Origin: a virus | DNA length: 20,394 nt | Virus record (IMG/VR): IMGVR_UViG_3300030102_002069 | Location: 1 to 20,394 of that record | Reading direction: 5' to 3' (one strand) | Part shown: positions 6,382 through 15,337 of the stretch, one piece after another | Position numbering within the stretch: position 1 is the first letter of the stretch | Layout of the letters: each line of letters begins with the position of its first letter | The notes under the pieces: generated by a model | What the model was told of the DNA's origin: nothing | Databases searched by the model: none | Seen by the model: only the letters and a program-made list of their open reading frames with translations | Position numbers and translations under genes: made by a program

Positions 6382-9300
6382 CTAGGGTGTGGAACCACCT
6401 AGTTCTATTATTCTTTCTACTTCTTTATTTGTTTCAGAGGCTGAGAAACCTTGTTTATTAAGTCTATCTCTTAATTTTGGTACAAAGATACGTGATCTTA
6501 ATGATTTAGGATCTTTTAAATCAGAAAAAGGAGTTCCTGGAAGCAACATTTGAGCTTTTGCTCTGTTTTTGGCTGCTTTAAACACGTTATCTATCTCATA
6601 ATAGAACGGTTCTTTCCTAACATCAAAACCTCCTACCTCATTTCCAAAAACTCCTGCTAAACCATCCTTAGACATTACACCTTGGTTGGTTTTTTTACGT
6701 TGTTCTTTGTAATCTTTAAGAGATCTTTGCACAGGTTTACTGTTTATTACCCTTAATAAGTCTTTTCTAAGAAATTTATCTGTAGCTAAAAGCCTGTTAA
6801 ACTCAGATAATTCAGTAGCAGTTAATTCAACACCATCAATAGATGTTAAATTAGCATTGAGATCATATTCTATTTCCATTAAAAAGTCAGTTACAGTATC
6901 GGACTTTTCAAAATCTATACCTACTGGAGATATAAGGTTAAATCCTCTAAGAAGTATATTTTCAGGCAACATATATAACTTCTTTTCAGTACGTTCTTCA
7001 TTAAATATATCATATTTTTGTGGTAAAAATAATTCTGCCGCACCAGAACGTCTCATAAATTTTTCATTCATAGACTGAGCTTCTTTCACAGTACCATCTG
7101 CTAAATCGGCAAAATCATTCATAGCTCCTGTCATTGGTATAAAGCTAGCACCTTGAGCAGCTATTGTACTTTCAATTCTACTAGCAGGATTTTCAGAAGT
7201 AAATAAACCAACAAGCTCTTCTAAACCACCCATAGGGCCGTTGTTAACTAATAATTCACCAAAAATAATTGATAGTTTTGCTAAACCCTCATCCATTAAA
7301 CTTTGACCTAAAACATGAGCGTTCTCTGCCATATTACCTACTAAATTAAATAATACGTTAAATATTTCTAATTTTTGAAAACTGATATACACTTTATCGC
7401 CAGTTATAGGATTCTTATACATAAGACTATTAGGTTTTATGCCAGCTTGTATCCACATAGCACGTTTTCCTGGATCTCTTGGGTAATCACCTGTTAACTG
7501 TCCTCTTGATGCTGCAAATATAGCCAAGGCAGTAGCAATGGTGCCTGTTGCCATACGTCCTTCCATAAATGCAATTTCTTGAGGAATATCTGCTTTAGCT
7601 ATACCTAATTTTTCTAATTCTTCTAAATTACCTGTGACTAAAGCTCTATATTTTTTATTCGCTAAACCAAAAGGTGTGTGTAAAAATGCTAATTCTAAAC
7701 CATTAACTGCTGGGGTTAAGAATTTAAAAAACAATCTACTTCCTGGAATGGTAGATGCAAGTACCTCAAAGGCTTTTGCTGTACCTGTTAAAGATTTTGT
7801 AAGTGTAGCTTCATCTCCAGCTAATTTAGCCATCTTATCTTTTGTTACCCAAATTCCAATACCATCTTCACTATCGTCAATTTTCTTAAAAATTTTATTT
7901 CTATATTGTTCCTTAAATAAAGGTAAGTATTTTTTTAAATCTCTTGGGTCTACACCATCTTCAATAAGATCTCTTGCAGCTCTAGCATACATCATTTGAT
8001 GACCAATAGAGGTACGTGCTGCGGCATCTCCCGCTGCCATTGAGATAGTACTATGCCTAGCAAACGCATTTGTGTTTAATTCTTGTAAACCTCTAGTAAG
8101 TCTGTACGCTATTTGTGTGCCAAGATTACCATATCTTTTTACAAAATCACCATGAGCAATAAAATTGTCTTTATTACGTTTTATAGCATATCTACCTGTA
8201 TAATCAGTATCCATGCCTTTTCGTCCTAAATTATAATTTCTTTTGAACATAGCCATTGATTCACCTAAAGATGCAAACAAACCATCTATTTCAGCAAAAG
8301 CTATTGCAACCTCTTTTTCAGTATATCTGGGAGCATTTACATCAATAAGTTCTCTAAATCCTTGCGGGGCTGTAAACTTATTTCTATACAATCTATAAGG
8401 GTTAACAATACCAACAGCCTTCATAAATCCTCTATATCCACCTAAAAAACCAGTTCCAAAGATTGCTTTAACAGGAGTTCCTATACGTGATAATAAACCA
8501 TTGTACATAACACCATACAACTCTTGTACAGTTTGACTAGGTAAGGCTTTAAATCTTGCACCTTTCTTTCCATGAAAACCAAAGAATGTGCCACCAAAAA
8601 CTTTAGAGTTTAAATAAACTGCAAGATCTTCAAGAGACAAAACATCTCCATCACTTAATTCAAACATACGTATTAAATCCTGAAGCCCAGAGTCATCTCC
8701 AGTTTTTTGTGCTTCTTTCAATAATTTTATCATGTTGTCGTGAAGTTTATCTGCATCTCGACTTACGTTCAATAATTTTTTAGAAATATTCTTATTTGCT
8801 CGTAATGTATCAATACGTTTCAAATCACCAGCTTGTTGTAGCTGACCATCTAAACCCCAAGCATATTGGTACTCTTTTGTCTTTTCAAAAACTACTTTCA
8901 TTAAATCAGCAAGTTTTTCAAAATTAGTAAACACCGACATTCCATTAGATATTTCTAAGGTACCCGCTGACAGGTTAGCCATTGTTTTACCTAAAGAGCG
9001 TAATATAATTAGGTTAGCGTCTTTTTGTACAGGGCCTATTGTGTCGATAATTAAGCTGTTACCATCTTTATCCTTACCATAAGAGAAAGTTCTAAATTCA
9101 TCACCTTTCTTTTTACCAATACGTAAACGTGTTTCATAAGATCTTTTTAAATCTTTAATCTTACCTTGTGTAAAACCAGCGATGGATTCTAATATAGGTT
9201 CAGCACGTCTAACGGCTTGTATTGCAAGAGCTTCATAATCTTCACCTGAATAGGTTTTAGCCATACGTTTTGATATGTCATCAACTACTTCTTGAAAAAT

Positions 9301-10926
9301 TTGTCTTAAATTTTTGTCGCCTCCAGCTGCTCTATCAATCAACTCTTTACCAATAGCTGTGTTAGAAGCTCTTGTTGGGGATGTGTTAGATGGGCCTTTT
9401 GCATGATTAAGAATATCAGCTTCATCGACTAAATTTGTTTCTATTTCAGGACTTGTTTTAGCTTCAGTAACTACATCTTCAATAGCATCTACATTTTTAG
9501 AATATGTTACTTTTTCAATGTCGTCAAATAATTCTGGATTAACATGTGCATCTGGTTGACGACCTACATTTTCTAAATCTAAATCTGTACTAGAATACTT
9601 AATGTCATCCCAGACATCACCTTTACTAGCACCTATACGTTTAGCTAGATCAGTATATCTAATAATTTCATCTTGATTTTTGGCAAACTGTACTCGATCT
9701 ACACCTTCAAGACTGTTAAATTCAATTAATTCAGAGTATGCTTTTAGATCATCTTCATCTAGATGATTTCTAATATATTTATCTAAAGGATCAGTAGGGT
9801 CTACACCAATACCAAGATTATTCTTAACTTTAGCTAATTTTTGTGCCGCTCTTTCTTGGTTAAGCATTTCTCTAAGAACTTGTCTTTTTAGTTCATTAGT
9901 ACCAGCTTCGTTACCAATCTGGACTGCTTCATCTAGCGACTTACCTGATTTTTTAGCTTTATCAAAAGCGGCTTTAGCTGCTTTAGGAGCATGCCTAAAA
10001 AATGCACTAACATACCAACCAATGTGATTAAGACCACCTCCAGCTGCTACAGTCTTTAATTTTGCCTCCCATACACTATCATTATCATCAACAGCTAATC
10101 TATTAACAATAGGTGGTACTAACCAAGGTGTGTACTGGTTTGCTAAGTTAATAATATTACCACCTTCTGAGGATTGAGAAATTAATTCTGCTGCTCCCCC
10201 TTCTCCAAAAACACGTCCAGCTTTACTTATAAATTGTAAAGGTTTATTACTTGCTATAAATTTTGAACCTGATCTTAATACACCAAGATTTGTCAAGCCA
10301 GCTTTAGTAAGAGTTGCTTTACCAATACCGCCTACTCCACCTGTAAGTCTAACTAAAAGTCCAAACTCAATTAGACCTCTAGCCATTTTTCCTATATTAG
10401 TTTTATTCTCAGGTTCATAAACATCTGGCATTTCAAAGTAGCTACCACCCTTATAATTTTCATGGAAAGGGTTTTCAGTATCTTTGACTGGTTGACCGAG
10501 AACATGTTTCATTCCCGTTTCCAAAGTGTCCTTACTAAGATAAGCAAAGTTACCTAAACTTTCAGCAGTGTCAATTATACCTCCTGATACAGACCTAATT
10601 GTTTCAGGAACTACACCTTTCTGCTCGTTTATCACTTCTTGGGCTTCAGCCATATCTTCAGATTTTTGTGCAAATATAGCTTCTTGGTCAGCTCTAATTT
10701 CTTCTTTACTGCGTTGATCTCCTTGAAATCTGTTGTCAACAAAATCTCTTGCATTGACCCTTAGATCATCTGTAAATTGTTGAAAAGCATTTTTAGAATC
10801 ATTTTGTTTTGCAAATTCTTCTGCCATACTACTAACATCTGACATGTCAGGTAGTTGGTTTTCTGTATTTTCCTCTTGGGGTAAATACTCCTCGTTATTA
10901 TTTTCCTGAGTTTCAAATTCTTCCAT
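6382..10926 (-). CDS. Internal virion protein D, T7 gp16-like, 1514 aa
   Basis: This is the largest gene here, in the T7 gp16 position (between the gp15-position gene and the tail fibre), and the length is in the range of gp16 (1318 aa in T7). The N-terminus is acidic and probably flexible (MEEFETQENNNEEYL). A Gly-rich hydrophobic patch follows around 180-215 (GLLVRLTGGVGGIGKA), then long helical, charged stretches. The C-terminal half includes FGTGFLGGYRGFMKAVG, a hydrophobic segment near 1125-1140 (TGTIATALAIFAASRG) and GDYPRDPGKRAMWIQAG, which I associate with gp16-type core proteins of marine podoviruses. Such proteins are ejected and help to build the conduit across the inner membrane. 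I see no lytic transglycosylase signature at the N-terminus, unlike T7 gp16. The start overlaps the previous stop as TGATG. Confidence 0.85.
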   Translation of the reverse strand: MEEFETQENNNEEYLPQEENTENQLPDMSDVSSMAEEFAKQNDSKNAFQQFTDDLRVNARDFVDNRFQGDQRSKEEIRADQEAIFAQKSEDMAEAQEVINEQKGVVPETIRSVSGGIIDTAESLGNFAYLSKDTLETGMKHVLGQPVKDTENPFHENYKGGSYFEMPDVYEPENKTNIGKMARGLIEFGLLVRLTGGVGGIGKATLTKAGLTNLGVLRSGSKFIASNKPLQFISKAGRVFGEGGAAELISQSSEGGNIINLANQYTPWLVPPIVNRLAVDDNDSVWEAKLKTVAAGGGLNHIGWYVSAFFRHAPKAAKAAFDKAKKSGKSLDEAVQIGNEAGTNELKRQVLREMLNQERAAQKLAKVKNNLGIGVDPTDPLDKYIRNHLDEDDLKAYSELIEFNSLEGVDRVQFAKNQDEIIRYTDLAKRIGASKGDVWDDIKYSSTDLDLENVGRQPDAHVNPELFDDIEKVTYSKNVDAIEDVVTEAKTSPEIETNLVDEADILNHAKGPSNTSPTRASNTAIGKELIDRAAGGDKNLRQIFQEVVDDISKRMAKTYSGEDYEALAIQAVRRAEPILESIAGFTQGKIKDLKRSYETRLRIGKKKGDEFRTFSYGKDKDGNSLIIDTIGPVQKDANLIILRSLGKTMANLSAGTLEISNGMSVFTNFEKLADLMKVVFEKTKEYQYAWGLDGQLQQAGDLKRIDTLRANKNISKKLLNVSRDADKLHDNMIKLLKEAQKTGDDSGLQDLIRMFELSDGDVLSLEDLAVYLNSKVFGGTFFGFHGKKGARFKALPSQTVQELYGVMYNGLLSRIGTPVKAIFGTGFLGGYRGFMKAVGIVNPYRLYRNKFTAPQGFRELIDVNAPRYTEKEVAIAFAEIDGLFASLGESMAMFKRNYNLGRKGMDTDYTGRYAIKRNKDNFIAHGDFVKRYGNLGTQIAYRLTRGLQELNTNAFARHSTISMAAGDAAARTSIGHQMMYARAARDLIEDGVDPRDLKKYLPLFKEQYRNKIFKKIDDSEDGIGIWVTKDKMAKLAGDEATLTKSLTGTAKAFEVLASTIPGSRLFFKFLTPAVNGLELAFLHTPFGLANKKYRALVTGNLEELEKLGIAKADIPQEIAFMEGRMATGTIATALAIFAASRGQLTGDYPRDPGKRAMWIQAGIKPNSLMYKNPITGDKVYISFQKLEIFNVLFNLVGNMAENAHVLGQSLMDEGLAKLSIIFGELLVNNGPMGGLEELVGLFTSENPASRIESTIAAQGASFIPMTGAMNDFADLADGTVKEAQSMNEKFMRRSGAAELFLPQKYDIFNEERTEKKLYMLPENILLRGFNLISPVGIDFEKSDTVTDFLMEIEYDLNANLTSIDGVELTATELSEFNRLLATDKFLRKDLLRVINSKPVQRSLKDYKEQRKKTNQGVMSKDGLAGVFGNEVGGFDVRKEPFYYEIDNVFKAAKNRAKAQMLLPGTPFSDLKDPKSLRSRIFVPKLRDRLNKQGFSASETNKEVERIIELGGSTP

Positions 10927-13900
10927 CAGGGTAAAACTCCTTGTGTTCTAAGTTTTTGGATATATTGGTTTGCAAAAGCATTGATAGTAGGTAGGTTGAA
11001 CTTGTCCATATCGCCCCGTAAGACGTTAGCTACATGGTATCTAGCAGCTAGGTGTAAGTCACCATTAGCTTTAGTTAAAGCTGCACTAAATGATTTTGCA
11101 TTGAAATATTCCCACAACTCTTTTTGTAATACTTCATCTTGTCTATAGCGGTTAAGTGCCTTAGCATAATTTAAACCACTTAAAGGGTTATCTTCATCTC
11201 TATCTTTAGTTAATTTTAAGATCATACTACGAGTAAAAGGATATTTACCTATAGTTTGTTCTAATCTTTTTCCTATTGACAATTTATCCATATCAGGTAA
11301 AGGGTCAACTAACTCACCATTAACTCGTTTTTGTATATCTAAATGTATATCTGTGGATGCACCTGTATTACCTATCTCACCTATAATCTCACCATTATAA
11401 GCTGCACCTATTTTAAGTTTAGGGTTGTAATTTTTTAAATGGTTAAATCTATATGCAGTACCATCTGGGGCAGTAATTTCTATAGTAACTCCTAAAACTT
11501 TATCAGATCTATTGTCAGTAACAACACCATCCTGTATTTTAAAAGCTGTGAAGAAACCCTCTTTACCAGTTGTACCTACATCAAGTCCATTGTGAGGGTT
11601 GCTTGCACCTTCAGGTAATTTTTCTGGATCTCTTTTAACTCCAAACTTACCATTAGCAGATATACCTATGTATCTATTACCAAAATGTTTTTCACCATTA
11701 ATAGTCTGTACCTGACCAGCATCTAACTCTAAACCTTGTGCTGTAATTTCGTTTTTCACAACATCCTCAAAGTTCATACCAATAAATGCCTGTGTAATAG
11801 TCTTAGCATTAAATGGGTCAAGATCAGTAATAAGTCTTTTAACAACCTTAGTGCTTGTATTACCTTTAGATTGCAATGCCATTAACTTACTACCAGCTTC
11901 ACTATTAAGTATAGAATTTTTAAATAAATCGTAATTTTCTGGTTTTGTTATTATTGGTAAACCAAATGCTTCATTTTGTAATACAGAAAAATCATACTGA
12001 GGTATAGACATACTTTGAGCTATGTACATGGATGATAAATCTTTTAAACCACCATTATCATCTATGTCTACATTTTTAGTTATTTTTTTATCTGCACTTG
12101 TATCATTAATTTTTATATCGTTAATTTTTTCTGGTAAAGAATATTGATGTTTGTAAGGATTGCCCCCATACTTTTCTTTATAAAGGTTTTGAAAACCACC
12201 GTCAAGTCTATCATCAGTAGTAACATAATAACGACTGGTTTGACCAGCTGCTCCGCTTGTATTAGCTTCAAGTACTTGTGTCTTAAATTGTTTTAATGCT
12301 TCTTGAAAAGAGTCAGTAAAGGTTAAAACTTGTCCCTGATCTTTTGCAGCTTTTTGTATAGCATAAGCATTGAATTTTATTTCTGATAAAAACTCATTGT
12401 AAGCTACTGTAAAGGTACCACTGGGATCTTTAACACCGCCTATAGTATCAATTACAAAAGAATCATTTAATCCTGCAAGAAAAGTTTTAAAATCTTTTTC
12501 TATACGTTCTACATCATCTTTTTCTATTGAAGGGTATAATTGTGGTACTACTCGAATGTTAGGATTAGCTTCTAAAAACTCTTTTTTAGTTTCAATATCT
12601 AACGTAGGGTCTGCAAACTGGGCAGCTGTTATGACACCTCCTTGTTCCTTTGCTGTTGCTTTTAAAGATCTGACTGTAGCATCAGGGCTAGATGGATCTA
12701 AAAATATTCTAGAAGAAGAATCAATAATTGTTTGTGTAGCAAATGGATACTTGTCATGTAAACTTTCAACAAAATCTGATTTTTGTTGTTCAGTATCTCT
12801 TTCTTCAGATGATAATTTTTCTTGAGCATCAATATAATTCTCAACACTCATTTTTACAACTGCTTCTTGAAATGCTTTTTGACTATTATATTCAGCAACT
12901 ACCGCTTTTTGTTTTAATTGTTTTATAACAAAAGGACTAAACTTAGCTTGATGTAATTCAGCTAAAGATTTAAAACCAGCTGGTGTGTTAGTTTTTACAT
13001 TTAAGGCAGCGTTAATTCTATCTTCTAATAAATCTGGGTTAGATGATCTTTTAAATGCCTCTTCAACTCTAGTTTGCAACCGTTCTAAAGCTATAGCTCC
13101 CTTGGATTTATTTTTTGAAGTGCTCACAAATGGTTTAGCAGAATTAATATAATTTGGCAACATTTGGTCTAAAGAAGGAAATCCTACAGAACCATCTAAC
13201 GAACCGTCTAAAAGATTATCTAAACCAGCTAACTGACTAGCATTAAACTCAGCATCTATATCTGCATACCTTTTTTTAAGGTTTTCTTTCATCACCTTTC
13301 TAGCAGGAGTTACTAACAACTCTGCTGTAGTTTGGTCATTTAAGTCACCTCTATTTTCTTGCGTCCATTTATCTAAGACATAATTAGAAGCAATAGCTAA
13401 TTGTTTTTTAGTTAAATTAGGATCATTAACACTAAATGGGACATTACCATCAAGTAGTTGTGTATCATCAATTTTTAAAGCATTATCTAAATGAGCACTA
13501 AACCCTTCTACTTTTAACGCTTTGTCTTTAGCTTGATAACCATATGTATAAGCTCCAGAAAAAATACCTCTGATTCTTCTAGCTTTTTCATCTTTAAAAG
13601 GGTCAGTGCTGTTTTCTATATCTTCAGCAAGTTTATTACCCTTTTGAGTTATGTCAAGTTGTTTATTAGCAACAATATCTATCGCCTTTTCTGGGCTGTC
13701 AAAACCTCTTCCTGGAAGGGTTCCAAAGTTACCAAAGGCTTCATCATCAGGATCTAACGCTTGAGTATCATCGTAAAGATCAGGAGCTGCTAATTCTTCC
13801 ATAACTCTATCAGCAGAACCTTGAGCTCTAGCTGCAGTCATTCCTGTTTTAGCAATACTAGGTATTGTTTCACTTAAAAGATTTTGTAATGTTTTACTAA

Positions 13901-14129
13901 ATTGAGCAGCTTGTTGAGCTTCATAGTTACTAACCCTTAGATAGTTGTTTGTGATTCTTTGCTCTTCAGCTCTTTGTTCTGCAGCTGACTGTACTCTTTT
14001 TGCAATCTCTTCTTTAGCTCTTTTTTCTATTTGAGCAGCGTACTGCTTTTGTCTATTGACATCAGAAGATGGTGTGCGTTGAGAAAAACCCGTTTGCCAC
14101 TCACCACTTCTACGAAATCCTTTTGCCAT
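10926..14129 (-). CDS. Internal virion protein C (T7 gp15 position) with M23 endopeptidase-like domain, 1067 aa
   Basis: The gene lies in the gp15 position, after the gp14-like gene. The N-terminus (1-~110) is Gln/Ala/Arg-rich and coiled. A long helical region follows to about residue 780. Residues about 820-945 form an M23 (lysostaphin-type) domain: HNGLDVG (His846, Asp850), YRFNHLKNY (His897), GEIIGEIGNTGASTDIHLDI (His929, Asp931). The usual HxH second zinc histidine is Asp931 here, so activity is not assured. M23 enzymes cut peptide cross-bridges of peptidoglycan, which would suit an ejected core protein opening the cell wall. The C-terminal ~110 residues are helical (AARYHVANVLRGDMDKF) and may contact the gp16-like protein. 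Length exceeds T7 gp15 (747 aa). No clear Shine-Dalgarno; AT-rich nine-base gap upstream. Confidence 0.85.
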   Translation of the reverse strand: MAKGFRRSGEWQTGFSQRTPSSDVNRQKQYAAQIEKRAKEEIAKRVQSAAEQRAEEQRITNNYLRVSNYEAQQAAQFSKTLQNLLSETIPSIAKTGMTAARAQGSADRVMEELAAPDLYDDTQALDPDDEAFGNFGTLPGRGFDSPEKAIDIVANKQLDITQKGNKLAEDIENSTDPFKDEKARRIRGIFSGAYTYGYQAKDKALKVEGFSAHLDNALKIDDTQLLDGNVPFSVNDPNLTKKQLAIASNYVLDKWTQENRGDLNDQTTAELLVTPARKVMKENLKKRYADIDAEFNASQLAGLDNLLDGSLDGSVGFPSLDQMLPNYINSAKPFVSTSKNKSKGAIALERLQTRVEEAFKRSSNPDLLEDRINAALNVKTNTPAGFKSLAELHQAKFSPFVIKQLKQKAVVAEYNSQKAFQEAVVKMSVENYIDAQEKLSSEERDTEQQKSDFVESLHDKYPFATQTIIDSSSRIFLDPSSPDATVRSLKATAKEQGGVITAAQFADPTLDIETKKEFLEANPNIRVVPQLYPSIEKDDVERIEKDFKTFLAGLNDSFVIDTIGGVKDPSGTFTVAYNEFLSEIKFNAYAIQKAAKDQGQVLTFTDSFQEALKQFKTQVLEANTSGAAGQTSRYYVTTDDRLDGGFQNLYKEKYGGNPYKHQYSLPEKINDIKINDTSADKKITKNVDIDDNGGLKDLSSMYIAQSMSIPQYDFSVLQNEAFGLPIITKPENYDLFKNSILNSEAGSKLMALQSKGNTSTKVVKRLITDLDPFNAKTITQAFIGMNFEDVVKNEITAQGLELDAGQVQTINGEKHFGNRYIGISANGKFGVKRDPEKLPEGASNPHNGLDVGTTGKEGFFTAFKIQDGVVTDNRSDKVLGVTIEITAPDGTAYRFNHLKNYNPKLKIGAAYNGEIIGEIGNTGASTDIHLDIQKRVNGELVDPLPDMDKLSIGKRLEQTIGKYPFTRSMILKLTKDRDEDNPLSGLNYAKALNRYRQDEVLQKELWEYFNAKSFSAALTKANGDLHLAARYHVANVLRGDMDKFNLPTINAFANQYIQKLRTQGVLP

Positions 14130-14138
14130 AATTAATTT

Positions 14139-14882
14139 TTATGAAGTTGACCACCACGCTCTATTAGCATTTCCTGAAGCATGTCCTATACCAGAACCAG
14201 TTTTGACTCCTGCACTAAAGCCAGTCATAATAGATCCAAGCATACTTGGTTTTTCTGGGCCTGCCATTTCAACTGGTTTAACAGTTTTAAACTCAGCTGC
14301 CTGTGCAACTGGAGCTGCCATAACATTGTTAAATGCTTGATTGTCAGCTGAATACTGACTGAGTAATAAGTTATATTCTTGTAGACCAAATCCTTTTCTA
14401 GCATTATATACACTTGCATCAACAGCAGCTTGTTCCATTCCTAACTGTCTTTCCTGATCGTTTAGTGTTAGTAGCATAGACTGTCCTGCAGCCATACCAC
14501 TTGCAAGTACTGTACCTTGGGCCCTGATAGATTCCGCTAATCTTGTCTGACCTTCAAATAATGCCTCTGATATTTTTTCTCTTAATTTTAGTTGGTTTGC
14601 TGTGGATGCTCTTGATTGCTCTAATTGGTTTAGATCTTTCTGCCTTTCCATTGCGGTAACTGAGGCAGCTTGAGCTTCTAATTGTGCTTTAAATACGTTT
14701 TGTTTTTGCTGGTCTTTGAAAGCAGATATTTGTATTTTATTTAGATAATCCTGCTTCGCTTGATAGTTTGACCTATCTACCGCTGCTTTCTGAGCTCGGT
14801 ATTGTGCCATCTTCGCTTGTCGATCTGCGATTGCAGTCCCAACTCCCGAAATACCTGCCAAAGCTAGTGTTACTGTACACAT
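14139..14882 (-). CDS. Internal virion protein B, T7 gp14-like, 247 aa
   Basis: This has the length and position of T7 gp14 (196 aa), between the gp13-like and gp15-position genes. The N-terminus has a short hydrophobic stretch (TLALAGISGVGTAIA), followed by about 110 residues of Gln/Ala/Lys-rich helix (AKMAQYRAQKAAVDRSNYQAK, KAQLEAQAASVTAMERQ) that looks like coiled coil. The C-terminus is Gly/Ser-rich with a hydrophobic patch (MLGSIMTGFSAGVKTGSGIG). gp14 proteins form part of the ejected core and insert in the outer membrane, which fits the amphipathic character. The start MCTVTLA overlaps the end of the preceding gene by 13 bases. No Shine-Dalgarno is evident, so it is probably translated by coupling. 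Identification is by synteny and composition. Confidence 0.8.
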   Translation of the reverse strand: MCTVTLALAGISGVGTAIADRQAKMAQYRAQKAAVDRSNYQAKQDYLNKIQISAFKDQQKQNVFKAQLEAQAASVTAMERQKDLNQLEQSRASTANQLKLREKISEALFEGQTRLAESIRAQGTVLASGMAAGQSMLLTLNDQERQLGMEQAAVDASVYNARKGFGLQEYNLLLSQYSADNQAFNNVMAAPVAQAAEFKTVKPVEMAGPEKPSMLGSIMTGFSAGVKTGSGIGHASGNANRAWWSTS

Positions 14883-15337
14883 AGTTTGTAAAATTCTATA
14901 AGGGGTATGCCATTTAAAACAGTATAAGATAAGAAGTTAAACTTTAATAATTTAAGTAATTTTATATGAGCTTCATTCCGCATGTCTGCGTAGTTACATA
15001 AATAAGGATTAGGTAGACTATCTACCCAGCGTCGTGCTTCCCTTACGAATGTATGAGGATACTCTGTACTAGCATCAGTGCATAGCATCCAGATAGCGTT
15101 CTGGGAAGTTACTCCCGCCACTCCAGCAGCCTTGCCGTTGGGAACCTTAAAGTACACACAATATTTGGAATTATAAAATGACTCTAATATAGCTGGGACA
15201 GCGTGTAAGCCAGAAACTTGCTCGGCTTCACGTTTATCTTCCCAGCGTAAGTTCAGCCCTACACTTAGAGCAAGCTCAGGAGTGCAAGGCTGTATATACT
15301 TACCTACGTACATGTCGTTTTGGATTATAGTTGCCAT
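14870..15337 (-). CDS. Internal virion protein A, T7 gp13-like with GNAT-type fold, 155 aa
   Basis: It lies directly after tail tubular protein B, the T7 gp13 position. The layout is that of T7 gp13-type proteins, which resemble the GNAT N-acetyltransferase fold: an N-terminal helix (CTPELALSVGLNLRWEDKREAEQ), a strand with VYFKVPNGKAAGVAGVTSQ, WMLCTDASTEYPHTFVREARRWVDSL, then NEAHIKLLKLLKFNF and a final strand. The IWMLCTD segment parallels the WFVTSDQVWRL-type segment of gp13, and HIKLLKLLKF its C-terminal helix. A complete acetyl-CoA loop (Q/RxxGxG/A) is not visible, so it is probably a structural derivative rather than an enzyme. The start at 15337 overlaps the previous gene by 38 bases; an alternative ATG at 15313 is possible. 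It has more Cys than its neighbours. Confidence 0.75.
   Translation of the reverse strand: MATIIQNDMYVGKYIQPCTPELALSVGLNLRWEDKREAEQVSGLHAVPAILESFYNSKYCVYFKVPNGKAAGVAGVTSQNAIWMLCTDASTEYPHTFVREARRWVDSLPNPYLCNYADMRNEAHIKLLKLLKFNFLSYTVLNGIPLIEFYKLCVQ

Noticed and set aside
14225-14422. 65-codon minus-strand frame inside the gp14-like gene
   Set aside because: It is a shadow in another frame of a clearly coding gene, with no ribosome site or family resemblance.
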